This document shows positions 40,798-49,881 of a stretch of 64,000 nt of DNA, piece after piece. The notes under the pieces are model-generated. The model worked only from the letters and a program-made list of their open reading frames with translations, made no database searches and was not told where the DNA came from. The DNA comes from Acidimicrobiia bacterium (GTDB lineage: Bacteria; Actinomycetota; Acidimicrobiia; Spongiisociales; UBA5794). Position 1 is the stretch's first letter; the number at the start of each line of letters is the position of its first letter. The stretch lies in contig JALSQW010000012.1 of the NCBI GenBank assembly GCA_026985095.1, positions 177,810 to 241,809 on the forward strand, read 5' to 3'. The translations under genes and the position numbers were made by a program.

Positions 40798-42405
40798 ATG
40801 CGCAAGTGGGGAGCCTTGGCGGTTCTCGCCGCGGCACAGTTCCTCATGGTCCTCGACCAGGCCGTGATGAACGTGTCCATCAGCCAACTCGTCGAGGACT
40901 TCGACACCGACGTGACCAAGATCCAGGGCGCCATCACGTTCTATGCCCTCGTCATGGCGGCCCTGATGATCACTGGAGGGAAGCTCGGCGACCGTTGGGG
41001 CCGGCGGCGTGCCTTCGCAGTCGGCCACATCATCTACGGTCTCGGCTCCGCCCTCACCGCCGTCGCCTGGTCGGTGCCGGTGCTCATCGCAGGATGGTCG
41101 GTCCTCGAAGGCATCGGCGCCGCGCTCGTCCTTCCCGCCCTCGTGGCGCTCGTCGCCGGCAGTTACCACGGGAGGGACCGGGCACTCGCCTACGGCGTCA
41201 TCGGTGGGGTCGCCGGCGCGGGGATCGCCGTTGGTCCGATCCTCGGAGGGTGGGTGACCACGAACGCCACCTGGCGATACGTGTTCGTCGGGGAGGTCGT
41301 CCTCGCCGTCGCGATCGTGGCGTCGATCGGCATGATCACCGAGGCGGCCAGGGAGGGACCCAGGCCTGACATCGACTGGGTGGGATCGGCGCTGTCGGCC
41401 GCCGGCCTCGGTGTCGGGGTGTGGGGGATCCTCCAGGCCAGCCAATGGGGGTGGCTCGAGCCACGCAACTCGCCCATCGAGCCGCTCGGATTCGCCTTGA
41501 CCCCGTTCGTGATCGGCGGCGGCGTCCTGCTGCTCTTCGTCTTCCGGTGGTGGCAGGAGCGCCGGGAACGGCTCGGACGGGAGCCGCTCGTCCGGTTCTC
41601 GCTCTTCGACAATCACCGTCTCACCGGCGGTCTGCTCATGTTCCTGGCCCAGAACATCATCCTGATGGGGGTCTTCTTCGCACTTCCCCTCTACCTCCAG
41701 ATCGTGCTCGGCCTCGATGCCCTCGACACCGGCGTGCGGATGCTGCCCATCTCGGTGGCCATGTTCATCACGTCGTCGCTGGGCGCCCGTCTGACGACCA
41801 TGTGGTCCCCACGCAGGATCATCCGGATCGGCCTGACGGTGCTCGTCGTGGCCACCCTGGTCCTGCTCGGTACGCTCGAGCCGGTCCTGCGGGGCCTCGA
41901 GTTCACCGTGGCGATGGCCCTTCTCGGTATCGGGATGGGGCTTCTGGCCGCGGTGTTGGGCAACCTCGTCCAGTCCTCGGTGAGCAGCGAGGAACGCTCT
42001 CAGGCCGGAGGTCTGCAGTACACCGCCGCCCAGCTCGGATCGGCGATCGGTACGGCCTTCATCGGGGCGGTGGTGATCGGCGGCCTGGTCACCGGCTTCC
42101 AGGACACCGTCGCCGGCGACCCTCGCATCTCCGACGAGGTGCGGGGCGCCATCTCCATCAGCCTCACGGGCGACGTGTCGTTCCTCGCCGCCGACCAAGT
42201 GAGGGCGGCCGCAGAAATGGCCTCGCTTCCCGCCGAGGAGACCGAAGCCATCGTGTCGGCCTACGAGTCGGCACAGCTCCGTGCCCTCAAGGCCGGCGTC
42301 CTGGCGGCGGTCCTGGTCGCGCTGGCGGCGTTGGTCGCCACCGGCCGCCTCCCCGCCAGGACCCTCATGGAGATGGAGACCGAGGAATCCGCCCGCGCCC
42401 CTTGA
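40798..42405 (+). CDS. MFS multidrug exporter (EmrB/QacA, 14-TM type)
   Basis: A 535-residue transporter. MRKWGALAVLAAAQFLMVLDQAVMNVSISQL begins TM1, with the DHA2-type motif LDQAVMNVS. Motif A is GGKLGDRWGRRRAF and motif C-like GVAGAGIAVGPILGGWV. About 14 hydrophobic segments are seen. The ATG at 40798 has CGGAGGT 8 bases upstream; an earlier ATG at 40705 would add 31 hydrophilic residues. It ends 22 bases from a convergent gene. Substrate unknown. Confidence 0.88.
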   Translation: MRKWGALAVLAAAQFLMVLDQAVMNVSISQLVEDFDTDVTKIQGAITFYALVMAALMITGGKLGDRWGRRRAFAVGHIIYGLGSALTAVAWSVPVLIAGWSVLEGIGAALVLPALVALVAGSYHGRDRALAYGVIGGVAGAGIAVGPILGGWVTTNATWRYVFVGEVVLAVAIVASIGMITEAAREGPRPDIDWVGSALSAAGLGVGVWGILQASQWGWLEPRNSPIEPLGFALTPFVIGGGVLLLFVFRWWQERRERLGREPLVRFSLFDNHRLTGGLLMFLAQNIILMGVFFALPLYLQIVLGLDALDTGVRMLPISVAMFITSSLGARLTTMWSPRRIIRIGLTVLVVATLVLLGTLEPVLRGLEFTVAMALLGIGMGLLAAVLGNLVQSSVSSEERSQAGGLQYTAAQLGSAIGTAFIGAVVIGGLVTGFQDTVAGDPRISDEVRGAISISLTGDVSFLAADQVRAAAEMASLPAEETEAIVSAYESAQLRALKAGVLAAVLVALAALVATGRLPARTLMEMETEESARAP

Positions 42406-42427
42406 CCCTGCGAGCGACCGTTCCGCC

Positions 42428-45400
42428 TCAGTCGTCTCTCGGCTCGAGGACGTAGACGTGCCAGGCGCGCAGGAGCGCCGCGTCGTCGGCGTCGACCACG
42501 GTGCCGTCGACCACGTCCCGCACGCTCGTGGGTCCGTCGAGCCGCTGGTCGAGATCCTCGAAGGCGAACACGACGACGCCGGCGGTGGCGGGATCGGTCC
42601 AGGCGACTCCCACCCACCGATCGTCGACCACCAGCACGGACCGTCGCCGCATGCGGTCCCGCACGACGTCGTAGGCCTCGTTGATCCGGACGAACCGGTC
42701 CCGATCGACCTCCGTGAGCGCCTCGACCTCGTCCATGTTGGCCACGTTGACGAGACCGCCGGAGGCGAGGGCACGGACGTAGACGTCCACGTCGAGGGCC
42801 ACGCCGGCGCCCATCCGATACAGGAGGTACTCGTGGCCGCGGATCCGCTCCAGCTCCGCCCGCTGGACGGCGTCGGGCTCGGGCGGGCCCGAGTAGGTCT
42901 CGTAGTCTCCGTATGCATCGGGCCGTCCCAGAGGGCCCAGGCCCTCGATGACGATCTGGGTCAGGCCCATCTTCCCGAAGGCTCGCTGCAGGGCGACCGT
43001 CTCGGCGAGCTGTGGACGGGGACGCTCGTCGGCGTGGTCGGTCGGCACGGCGATGTCGACCCACGAGTCCATCCACACCCCGTCGAAGGGGATCCGTCGC
43101 CGGAGCGCACCGAGCCGATCGACGACGTACCGTCGATAGGGCGGGCCTTTGTCGACCACGACGAGGTCGCCCCACCCACCGTCGTCCGGTGTGCCGTCGG
43201 CCTTCCAGACGATCCAGTCGGGATGGTCCTCGAACAGCGGCGAGACGATGGAGTAGGCGGAGGGGTACCACAAGGTGACCGCGATCCCCCGAGCGTGGGC
43301 GGCCTCGACGAGGCGGCCGAGGCCCTCCTCTCCGCCGCGGAGGTCCGAGACGACGAGCTGGCGTGGCGCGTGGAACGAGCTGGCCATGTCGGGATCGTCC
43401 GCATCGGACATCCAGGGTGCCTGGATGATGACGTTCCGGAGGCCGGCCGCGGCGATCCGGTCGAGTTCGGTGTCGGCGAACCGGTCGAACCACCCACCGC
43501 CGGTGGTGGACCGATCGCTGGCGGCGACCCGTTGGAGGGCAGCGAGCTGCTCTTCCTCGGTGGGTTGGTTCCACACGACGGTCGGCAGCGGCATGCTGTC
43601 GGGAACCCCGGTAGCCGCCAGGTAGCCCTGCCGGAGGTCCTCGTGGATCTCGGCCCACAGGTCGACCGCCTGCCATGGGTCGGCGACGCCCCGAGGAGCG
43701 CCGAACCATTCGAGGGCGGCGGTCGAACCCTCGGCGTCCACTGGGATCTCGAACCACTGGACGTCGCGGCCGTCGGCGACCGTACTCGAGACGGTGGCCC
43801 AGGTCGGTTCGTCGAAGGCGGCGACGACGGTCCGGCCGGGTGAGGTGCGGAACAGGAACGACTGGCTCTCCCCGAACCACGCCACCGCGGGTCGGCGGGT
43901 CGGCGCGTCGATCACGCTGCCGACCTCGTGCAGGACGCGGAAGTACTGGTGCAGCTCCCGGTCGGCGAGGTCTCCCAGGAGCGGGAACTCGGCGACGACC
44001 GCGGTGACGTCGGGAGCATCGTCCACCGCCCAGCGCATGGCGAGCCCGGCGAACTGCTCGCCGGCGAGGGTGCGTGTGGTCGGGGTCACGATCCACTGGA
44101 GGGTGCCGCCCCCGGCGATCTCCCAGGTGAGCGTGACGGTCGACCCGTCGAGGGTGGCGTCGGTGAAGACGAGCTCGGAGATCGTCGACACGGTCATCGA
44201 TCCTCGGGGTTCCCACCGCCGACCGGCCGCGAAGAAGGCGTCCCGATAGGTGATCCAGTCGAATCCGTCACCGGGCGGCCGCTCCCCGGCGGTGCGGAGG
44301 AGCTTCGGGAGACCGAGGGCGCCGCCGGGTGGGGCGACCAGAACAGGCACCCCGTCGACGGCGAGCTCGGCGATGCCGGTCGGCTCGCCGTCGGCGAAGG
44401 CGACGCGCATCACGACGCCGGAGGGGAAGGCGATCTCGAGGCCCGTCGGATCCCTGCGGATGGTCGCCTCGTCGGGGACGACCACCGGTTCTCGGGTGAC
44501 GGTGAGGTCGGGGGCATCCCACATGAGCATCGCCCTGGGGGCCGACCCTGCGGCATCGAACCGGAGGGATCGCTCACCGGCATCGAAGCGGGTGAGCGGG
44601 ACGAGATCGGCGGCATCCACCTCGACGGTGAGGTGCATCTCCTCGAACGCGATGGGGGCACCGTCGGGCCCGGTGACGGCGATACACAGCGTCTCGACAC
44701 CTGCGAGCTCCGCCGGAAGGGAGACCTCGGGGAGGGCTCGTCCGTCGCCGTCGGCCCGCCACACCGTGACCGGATCACCGTCGACCGCCGACAGGGAGAT
44801 CTCGGTTCCGGCGGGTACGTCGAGGACGGTGGGCACCGACCCTTCGGGATCGCGCAGCGACACCGCGGTGACGGGACGCCCGATCCGGAGGCATCCCCGA
44901 AGGGAGCCGAGAGCGTAGAAGGAGACCCGGCCCTCGTCGTCGCGTAAGAACAGCATCTCGTCGCCGGTCGCCCACGAGACCACCTTGGCCGGGTCGGGAT
45001 CGTCCGCGAGGCGATCGATCTCCAACGAGCCTTCCTCGGCGTCCAGGATCTCCCAGTCGGGGACGCGGCCCCGATAGCGGGGGTCGAACAGGTCCCACAG
45101 GGTGAGGACACCCACCCCGTCGGGACGGACGACGAAGGCGGCCTCGGGCGGGAGCTCGTCCACGAGGAGGCGACCGTCGAGGGTGGGAGCCGCGAGCCGG
45201 TCGACGGCGAGGATCCCCAGCGACGTGTCCGTGGCCTGGGTGGCGACCAGGGACACGTCGGCCGGTGCCGTATCCAGGTCGATCGAGCGGGGCCCGGCGG
45301 CCGGCACCGCGTCGTCCCACGCCGGCCGCCAGGCGGCCGCGTCGACGGTGACGGCGGGTCGATCCGGTTCGGGGAGGTCGCTGCCGGTGCTGGGGCCGCA

Positions 45401-45451
45401 GCTCGCCGCCACCACGGCGAGGAGGACCACGAGGGCCGTTGAGACGTTCAT
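42428..45451 (-). CDS. Large lipoprotein with glycosidase-like (GH31/GH36-type) domain
   Basis: A 1007-residue exported lipoprotein: signal peptide with lipobox VVAASC (Cys about 17). The N-terminal half is a long beta-rich region. The C-terminal part from about residue 620 is a TIM-barrel glycosidase-like domain (VIIQAPWMSDADD, ARGIAVTLWYPSAYSIVSPLFEDHPDWIVWKADGTPDDGG, FDGVWMDSWVDIAVPTDHAD) followed by a small beta domain (YVRALASGG…VVVFAFEDL). The Asp in GVWMDSW is a candidate nucleophile. The fold suggests an alpha-galactosidase/alpha-glucosidase-type enzyme at the cell surface. The substrate is unknown, and the very long N-terminal half is unusual. Confidence 0.65.
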   Translation of the reverse strand: MNVSTALVVLLAVVAASCGPSTGSDLPEPDRPAVTVDAAAWRPAWDDAVPAAGPRSIDLDTAPADVSLVATQATDTSLGILAVDRLAAPTLDGRLLVDELPPEAAFVVRPDGVGVLTLWDLFDPRYRGRVPDWEILDAEEGSLEIDRLADDPDPAKVVSWATGDEMLFLRDDEGRVSFYALGSLRGCLRIGRPVTAVSLRDPEGSVPTVLDVPAGTEISLSAVDGDPVTVWRADGDGRALPEVSLPAELAGVETLCIAVTGPDGAPIAFEEMHLTVEVDAADLVPLTRFDAGERSLRFDAAGSAPRAMLMWDAPDLTVTREPVVVPDEATIRRDPTGLEIAFPSGVVMRVAFADGEPTGIAELAVDGVPVLVAPPGGALGLPKLLRTAGERPPGDGFDWITYRDAFFAAGRRWEPRGSMTVSTISELVFTDATLDGSTVTLTWEIAGGGTLQWIVTPTTRTLAGEQFAGLAMRWAVDDAPDVTAVVAEFPLLGDLADRELHQYFRVLHEVGSVIDAPTRRPAVAWFGESQSFLFRTSPGRTVVAAFDEPTWATVSSTVADGRDVQWFEIPVDAEGSTAALEWFGAPRGVADPWQAVDLWAEIHEDLRQGYLAATGVPDSMPLPTVVWNQPTEEEQLAALQRVAASDRSTTGGGWFDRFADTELDRIAAAGLRNVIIQAPWMSDADDPDMASSFHAPRQLVVSDLRGGEEGLGRLVEAAHARGIAVTLWYPSAYSIVSPLFEDHPDWIVWKADGTPDDGGWGDLVVVDKGPPYRRYVVDRLGALRRRIPFDGVWMDSWVDIAVPTDHADERPRPQLAETVALQRAFGKMGLTQIVIEGLGPLGRPDAYGDYETYSGPPEPDAVQRAELERIRGHEYLLYRMGAGVALDVDVYVRALASGGLVNVANMDEVEALTEVDRDRFVRINEAYDVVRDRMRRRSVLVVDDRWVGVAWTDPATAGVVVFAFEDLDQRLDGPTSVRDVVDGTVVDADDAALLRAWHVYVLEPRDD

Positions 45452-45524
45452 GCCCTCACCATCGGCAGCGACCGTGACCGCTCGATGAGCCGGCGATGAG
45501 ACCCCGATGAGACCCACTTCGGCG

Positions 45525-45730
45525 AACCCAGGGTTCAGGACACCCCGAAAGGGGGTCGACCAACCCAGGGTTCAGGACACCCCGAAAGGGGGTCGACCAA
45601 CCCAGGGTTCAGGACACCCCGAAAAGGGGGTCGACCAACCCAGGGTTCAGGACACCCCGAAAAGGGGTTCGCCAACCCAGGGTTCAGGACACCCCGAAAG
45701 GGGGTTCGCCAACCCAGGGTTCAGGACACC
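45525..45730. repeat. Six-copy tandem repeat with two hairpins per unit
   Basis: The 20-base core AACCCAGGGTTCAGGACACC occurs at 45525, 45562, 45599, 45637, 45674 and 45711, a period of 37 or 38 bp. The linkers are near-identical (CCGAAAGGGGGTCGACC and variants). Within each unit GAACCCAGGGTTC or AACCCAGGGTT is a palindrome, and CCCC-GAAA-GGGG forms a stem with a GNRA tetraloop. It lies between two minus-strand genes, 73 bp before the glycosidase lipoprotein start and 27 bp after the stop of the gene at 45758. Confidence 0.92.
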
Positions 45731-45757
45731 GGCGCGATCGGCAGGAGTGACGGCAAC

Positions 45758-46702
45758 CTATCCGGGTTCGTCCGGGGACGCGCCCTCTCTGTCGAGCGGC
45801 TCGCTCCATCCCTCCGGCAGCATGGGGTCCGCGGGCCCATCCAGCGGCGACGCGGGCTGGTAGTCGATGTCGATCCCACCCGTGCCCGAGGCCGTTCGCA
45901 GGCCGCCGCCGGCTACGCCTCGGGCCCGAACCACGAAGAACATTGCCGCCAACACGATGACGCCTCCCAGCAGAACCCACACGCCGAGGGGCAACCCGCC
46001 GCCGGTCTCCGCGACAGCGGAGGGCGCCTCCTCGGAGGCGCCGGCCGTCGTCACCTCGGTGGCCCCCGACCCGGTCGTGGTCGTCGCGGTCGTCGTCGCG
46101 GTGGTCGACGTGGTCGTCGCGGCGGCGACGGTGGGCTCCGCCGACGCTGAACCGTACGTCTCGCCTCCGGTGTCGACCTCGACGCTCACCGCGTCCGGCA
46201 CCGGCGGCGGCGGGCCATCGTGGACGACGACCGGGAGTCCGGTGACGAACCCCTCCCCGGTCGCCGACCATCCGGCCTCCCCCGCCGCGACCGCGGTTGG
46301 GTCGAACAGCTCCGGCGGGTAGACGGCGGTGACCGACGTCACTCCTCCGTCGGGGCTCAACCCGAGGACGACCCGGATCGACTCGGGAACCGGCGGCCCG
46401 TCGATGGTCCAGAACACGTCGAGGGGACCCGTCGGGGGCTCGGTGACGGTCCATACGACGGGAGCGACATCACGGAAGCTCACCCCGGCGCCGGCGAAAC
46501 CGAAGGATCCGGTCACATGGACGAAGGCCGAGTCTCCGGTGGTGACCGCCTCGGGGAACACCGAGACGACGAAAATGCCGTCGTCGTTGACGTAGATGTC
46601 GACCCGCTTCGGGGGCGCCTGAGCGAAGACCGGGGCTCCCGCCACCAACAGGGCCAGGACGATGGCGGCGATCACCGCCACGAACCGTGCGCTGAATCTC
46701 AT
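45758..46702 (-). CDS. Exported membrane-anchored protein with Thr-rich linker, unknown
   Basis: A 314-residue protein. A signal peptide (FVAVIAAIVLALLVAGAPVFAQA) is followed by about 170 residues of beta-type sequence, a Thr/Ala-rich linker (TTTSTTATTTATTTT) at about 190-215, a membrane segment (GVWVLLGGVIVLAAMFFVVRA, about 240-260) and a short cytoplasmic tail. The layout is like the larger protein at 56773. AGGAGG lies four bases before the ATG at 46702. No domain recognised. Confidence 0.65.
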   Translation of the reverse strand: MRFSARFVAVIAAIVLALLVAGAPVFAQAPPKRVDIYVNDDGIFVVSVFPEAVTTGDSAFVHVTGSFGFAGAGVSFRDVAPVVWTVTEPPTGPLDVFWTIDGPPVPESIRVVLGLSPDGGVTSVTAVYPPELFDPTAVAAGEAGWSATGEGFVTGLPVVVHDGPPPPVPDAVSVEVDTGGETYGSASAEPTVAAATTTSTTATTTATTTTGSGATEVTTAGASEEAPSAVAETGGGLPLGVWVLLGGVIVLAAMFFVVRARGVAGGGLRTASGTGGIDIDYQPASPLDGPADPMLPEGWSEPLDREGASPDEPG

Positions 46703-46853
46703 ACCTCCTCCTCGATCCAACGAACGACTCCCACAATGTACCGAAAACGGATCCGCCGTTCAGCTCGTCCCGGTCGGGATGAGACCGCCGAGCGGATCCC
46801 AGGCGGGAGTAGCATCGTGGCCTCGGGTGAGGAAGCCACGGGAGGACGACGGC

Positions 46854-48122
46854 ATGCACGTCACCTTGGTCGCCGCCGGGTCCCGAGGTGACGTGCAACC
46901 CCTCGTCGCCCTCGGTCGGGGCCTCTTGTCGGCCGGCTCGGCCGCTCGGGTCGTCGCTCTCGAGCCGTTCCGGTCACTGGTGGAGAACGCGGGCCTGGAG
47001 TTCGCTCCCCTGGGCGGCGACCCCCGCCGGTTCATCGACGAGGCCGGCATCGGATCGATGCGCTCGGGACGCAACATCGTCAACTTCCTCCGCCGGCACC
47101 GCCGTGTCGCACAGGCGGTCTACGGACGGCTCCTCCCCAAGGTGTGGGAGGCGACGGAGGACACCGACGCCGTCGGTTTCGGCACGTTGACGATCATGGC
47201 CTACCCGCTGGCGGACGCCCGCGGTCTTCCTCGATTCGCGGTCCCGCTCCAGCCGATCACCCGCTCGCGTGCCTATCCGAGCCTCACCGTTCCCCAGGCG
47301 TGGGGCCGGTTCGGCTCTACGTTCAATCTGGCCACCCACCGGGTCGACGAGCTGCTCCATTGGGTCGCCGTTCGGGGCGCCGTCACCGCCGGGATCCGGA
47401 AGATGATCGGATCGGACCCGTTCCCCCGCCTCGGTCCCTACGGCACCATCTACGCCGACGAGCGCTTCCCGTTCTTGTACGGCATCAGCCCGACGGTGTT
47501 CCGACGACCGAGCGACTGGCCGCCGTGGCATGTGCTCACCGGGTTCTGGTTCCTCGACGACCCCGGCGAGCTCCCGCCTCCGGTCGAGGCGTTCCTGGCC
47601 GCCGGACCGCCTCCGGTGTACGTCGGGTTCGGCAGTCTGCCGACCAGAGACCCCACCGCGACCGCCCGGGCGCTCATCGACGGCGTCCGACGTGTCGGCC
47701 GACGGGTGATCTTGCTGCGGGGCTGGGGCGGCCTCGACGAAGTCGCTTCCGACGTGCTCGTCGTCGACGAGGTGCCCCATCAGCGCCTGTTCCCCCGGAT
47801 CGCCGCGATCGTCCACCATGGAGGCGCGGGGACGACGGCCGCTGCCCTCCGAGCCGGGCGGCCCCAGGTGGTGGTCCCCCACTTCGCCGACCAACCCTTC
47901 TGGGCCGAGCAGACGCGCCGCCTCGGCGTCGCCCCGGCACCCATCCGGCCCCGCCATCTCGACGCTGCACGGCTGGCCGACGCGCTTCGTGAGGCCCTCT
48001 CACCACAGGTCCGACAGCGCGCCGCCGAGATCGCCGAACGCATCGGAGCCGAGGACGGAACCGCGCGGGCAGCCGCCGCCATCGGACGGTTGCTGGACCA
48101 TCGCGACGCCGACGAAGCCTGA
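46854..48122 (+). CDS. Glycosyltransferase family 1 (UDP-glycosyltransferase/MGT-like)
   Basis: A 422-residue GT-B enzyme starting MHVTLVAAGSRGDVQPLVALGRGLLSAG, as sterol/macrolide/flavonoid glucosyltransferases do. The donor-binding C-terminal half has VYVGFGSLP, DEVPHQRLFPRIAAIVHHGGAGTTAAALRAGRPQVVVPHFADQPFWA, the signature of the family. GGAGGA precedes the ATG. It would glycosylate a lipid, sterol-like or secondary metabolite. Orphan in context. Confidence 0.87.
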   Translation: MHVTLVAAGSRGDVQPLVALGRGLLSAGSAARVVALEPFRSLVENAGLEFAPLGGDPRRFIDEAGIGSMRSGRNIVNFLRRHRRVAQAVYGRLLPKVWEATEDTDAVGFGTLTIMAYPLADARGLPRFAVPLQPITRSRAYPSLTVPQAWGRFGSTFNLATHRVDELLHWVAVRGAVTAGIRKMIGSDPFPRLGPYGTIYADERFPFLYGISPTVFRRPSDWPPWHVLTGFWFLDDPGELPPPVEAFLAAGPPPVYVGFGSLPTRDPTATARALIDGVRRVGRRVILLRGWGGLDEVASDVLVVDEVPHQRLFPRIAAIVHHGGAGTTAAALRAGRPQVVVPHFADQPFWAEQTRRLGVAPAPIRPRHLDAARLADALREALSPQVRQRAAEIAERIGAEDGTARAAAAIGRLLDHRDADEA

Positions 48123-48130
48123 GCCGGAAC

Positions 48131-48459
48131 GAGATCGGCGGGGGAATCGTCCCGAGGTCCGGCTGGAACACGCGGTCATCCACGAGGCGATCGCCGGCGC
48201 CCGCGTCGAGGCCGGAAGGCGCCGCGACAAGCTGTTCGGGCTCACCTGGCGGGCCATCGCCCGCGACCGGTGCACCGTCGCCGCCCTCCGGTCCTGGCGG
48301 AAACGGCAGCTCGAGCAGGGCGCGTGTGAGAGGCGTCTCGCCGATACCCGCCTCGCCAACCAGCACGGCGACAACGCCCCGGCCCGCCGAGACCAGAGAC
48401 ACGAAATCGGCGAGGAGACCCAGCTCGTGGTCTCGTCCGACCAGGCCCGATGCCGTCAT
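48131..48459 (-). pseudogene. Decayed N-terminus of an ATPase-LuxR-type regulator
   Basis: From 48459 the minus strand reads MTASGLVGRDHELGLLADF, then VAVLVGEAGIGETPLTRALLELPF: the start of an AAA/LAL-type ATPase. The Walker A lysine is Glu (GEAGIGET instead of GEAGIGKT), and after about 60 residues the similarity dissolves into low-complexity sequence. No continuation is visible before the glycosyltransferase gene. This accounts for most of the 422-bp gap at 48123-48544. Confidence 0.6.
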
Positions 48460-48544
48460 ACGCTGAGCCGAATGGACGCGAAGAGCTGCCGAGAGGCGCG
48501 AGTCCAGTCTCGGTGGGCTCAGACGGAACAACGACGGGCCTCGA

Positions 48545-49234
48545 TCAGTGGGCGTCGGCACCGTCGCCATGGAGCATGCGTTCGTAGCGCCGGCCCATCG
48601 CCTCGCTGATCGGGGTGCCTTCGTCGATTCGTCGGGCGATCGCCTCTTCATGCGCCGCGATGGCGCCTGCTGCGTCGAGGACATCGGCGATCGCGCGCTG
48701 CGGGACGATGACGATGCCCGTCGAGTCGGCGATGACGAAGTCACCAGGCATGACCCGGGCCCCGGCGAACTCGATGGGAGTCTGACATCCCACTTCGACG
48801 GCTCGTCCGCGAGCGGTACGTGGTGTGCTGCCGCGCCCGAAGACTGGATAGCCGATCGCGGCTGCCTCGTCGATATCGCGGGCCGCACCATCGATGATCG
48901 TGCCGGCACACCCTCGCCGTTTGGCTCCGCGGGACAGGTTGCCGCCCCATCCAGCGCAGTCGCTCCGCCCTTGGTGGTCGATCACGATGACGTGGTCGTT
49001 CGTCGCGGCATCCACCGCCGCGGTGGCCAGATGTCGCGCACTGCGACCGGACGAGTCATCGGCGGGACCGAGCTGGACGGTGATCGCAGCGCCCGCCACC
49101 GGGACTGCAGCGGTGAGCGGAGCGATGCCGGTGACGACGTGATGCTCGGTGCCTGAGCGCTCGCATGCGTCCGAGATGGTCGACGCGTCGAACCGTCGGA
49201 GTCGGCTCACCAGCTCCGAGAGCTCCACGGTCAC
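48545..49234 (-). CDS. RraA-family protein (aldolase-like), paralogue 1
   Basis: A 229-residue protein of the RraA/4-hydroxy-4-methyl-2-oxoglutarate aldolase family. The active-site region AGTIIDGAARDIDEAAAIGYPVFGRG keeps the Arg-Asp pair, and GDFVIADSTGIVIVP is the conserved C-terminal strand. It would act as a lyase on an oxo- or hydroxy-acid. It is the third of three consecutive RraA-like genes; its start overlaps the stop of the second by 4 bp. About 10 C-terminal residues extend beyond the usual fold. Confidence 0.82.
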   Translation of the reverse strand: MTVELSELVSRLRRFDASTISDACERSGTEHHVVTGIAPLTAAVPVAGAAITVQLGPADDSSGRSARHLATAAVDAATNDHVIVIDHQGRSDCAGWGGNLSRGAKRRGCAGTIIDGAARDIDEAAAIGYPVFGRGSTPRTARGRAVEVGCQTPIEFAGARVMPGDFVIADSTGIVIVPQRAIADVLDAAGAIAAHEEAIARRIDEGTPISEAMGRRYERMLHGDGADAH

Positions 49235-49881
49235 GTCGATCCCCGCGATCGGTCGAGGCCGAGCATGGCGAGATCGGCCTCACCGGATCGCAGCCGTTGC
49301 AGCATCCTCGCTTCGCCTTCGTGGCGTCGGAGGCCGGCATCGATGGCTTCGCCAGCCACAGAACGAGGGATGGCGACGACGCCGTCCGCGTCGCCGACGA
49401 TCAGGTCTCCAGGCCGGATCACGACGCCGCCGATCTCGATCTCGACATCGATCCCCGCGCCTTCCGGCGCCGGGCGCTTCGACGTGCCGCGGATGCAGGC
49501 TCCGAGCGAGAACACCGGGAATCCGATGTCGGGAAGCGCGGCATGGTCGCGCGATCCGCCCTGGAGGACGACGCCCCCGAGTCCGGCGGCTCGCGCGGCC
49601 GTGCTCATGATCTCGCCCCAGTATCCCCACTCCGGATCCGCGTCGCCTGTGGCGACGACGAGCACCGACCCTGCCGCAGCTGCGCCGATCGCCCGAAGGA
49701 CCGCGAGGTTGTCACCGGAAGGCGAGCGCACGGGGGTCGCAGGCCCGGCGATACGCCACGACGGATCGATGGGCCCGATCTTCGACGGAAGTGCGCCGAT
49801 CTTGCCGGCTGCTTCGTGCAGGGTGGCGGCACCGAGCCGCCGTGCACGGTCGAGCGCGGCACCGTCGATGGAACCGGTCAC
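49231..49881 (-). CDS. RraA-family protein, paralogue 2 (divergent)
   Basis: A 216-residue protein. LGAATLHEAAGKIGALPS begins the fold, and LGGVVLQGGSRDHAALPDIGFPVFSLG keeps the Arg-Asp pair in an altered context. GDLIVGDADGVVAIP is the conserved strand. The segment DADPEWGYWGEIMSTAARAAG corresponds to the WGDLLTTAA-type helix of relatives. It is the most divergent of the three paralogues and lies between them with 4-bp overlaps on both sides, so all three are translationally coupled. Confidence 0.8.
   Translation of the reverse strand: MTGSIDGAALDRARRLGAATLHEAAGKIGALPSKIGPIDPSWRIAGPATPVRSPSGDNLAVLRAIGAAAAGSVLVVATGDADPEWGYWGEIMSTAARAAGLGGVVLQGGSRDHAALPDIGFPVFSLGACIRGTSKRPAPEGAGIDVEIEIGGVVIRPGDLIVGDADGVVAIPRSVAGEAIDAGLRRHEGEARMLQRLRSGEADLAMLGLDRSRGST

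Noticed and set aside
40696-42918. 740-residue minus-strand frame opposite the MFS gene
   Set aside because: It is an antisense shadow of the MFS and glycosidase genes, with low-complexity His/Asp/Glu/Arg sequence.
45525-45730. CRISPR array
   Set aside because: The 17-18-base linkers are nearly identical to each other rather than unique spacers, and no cas gene is present.
45507-45863. Protein-coding frame across the tandem repeat
   Set aside because: The frame only exists because the repeat unit is 37/38 bp and free of stops; it has no ribosome site and overlaps the end of the gene at 45758.
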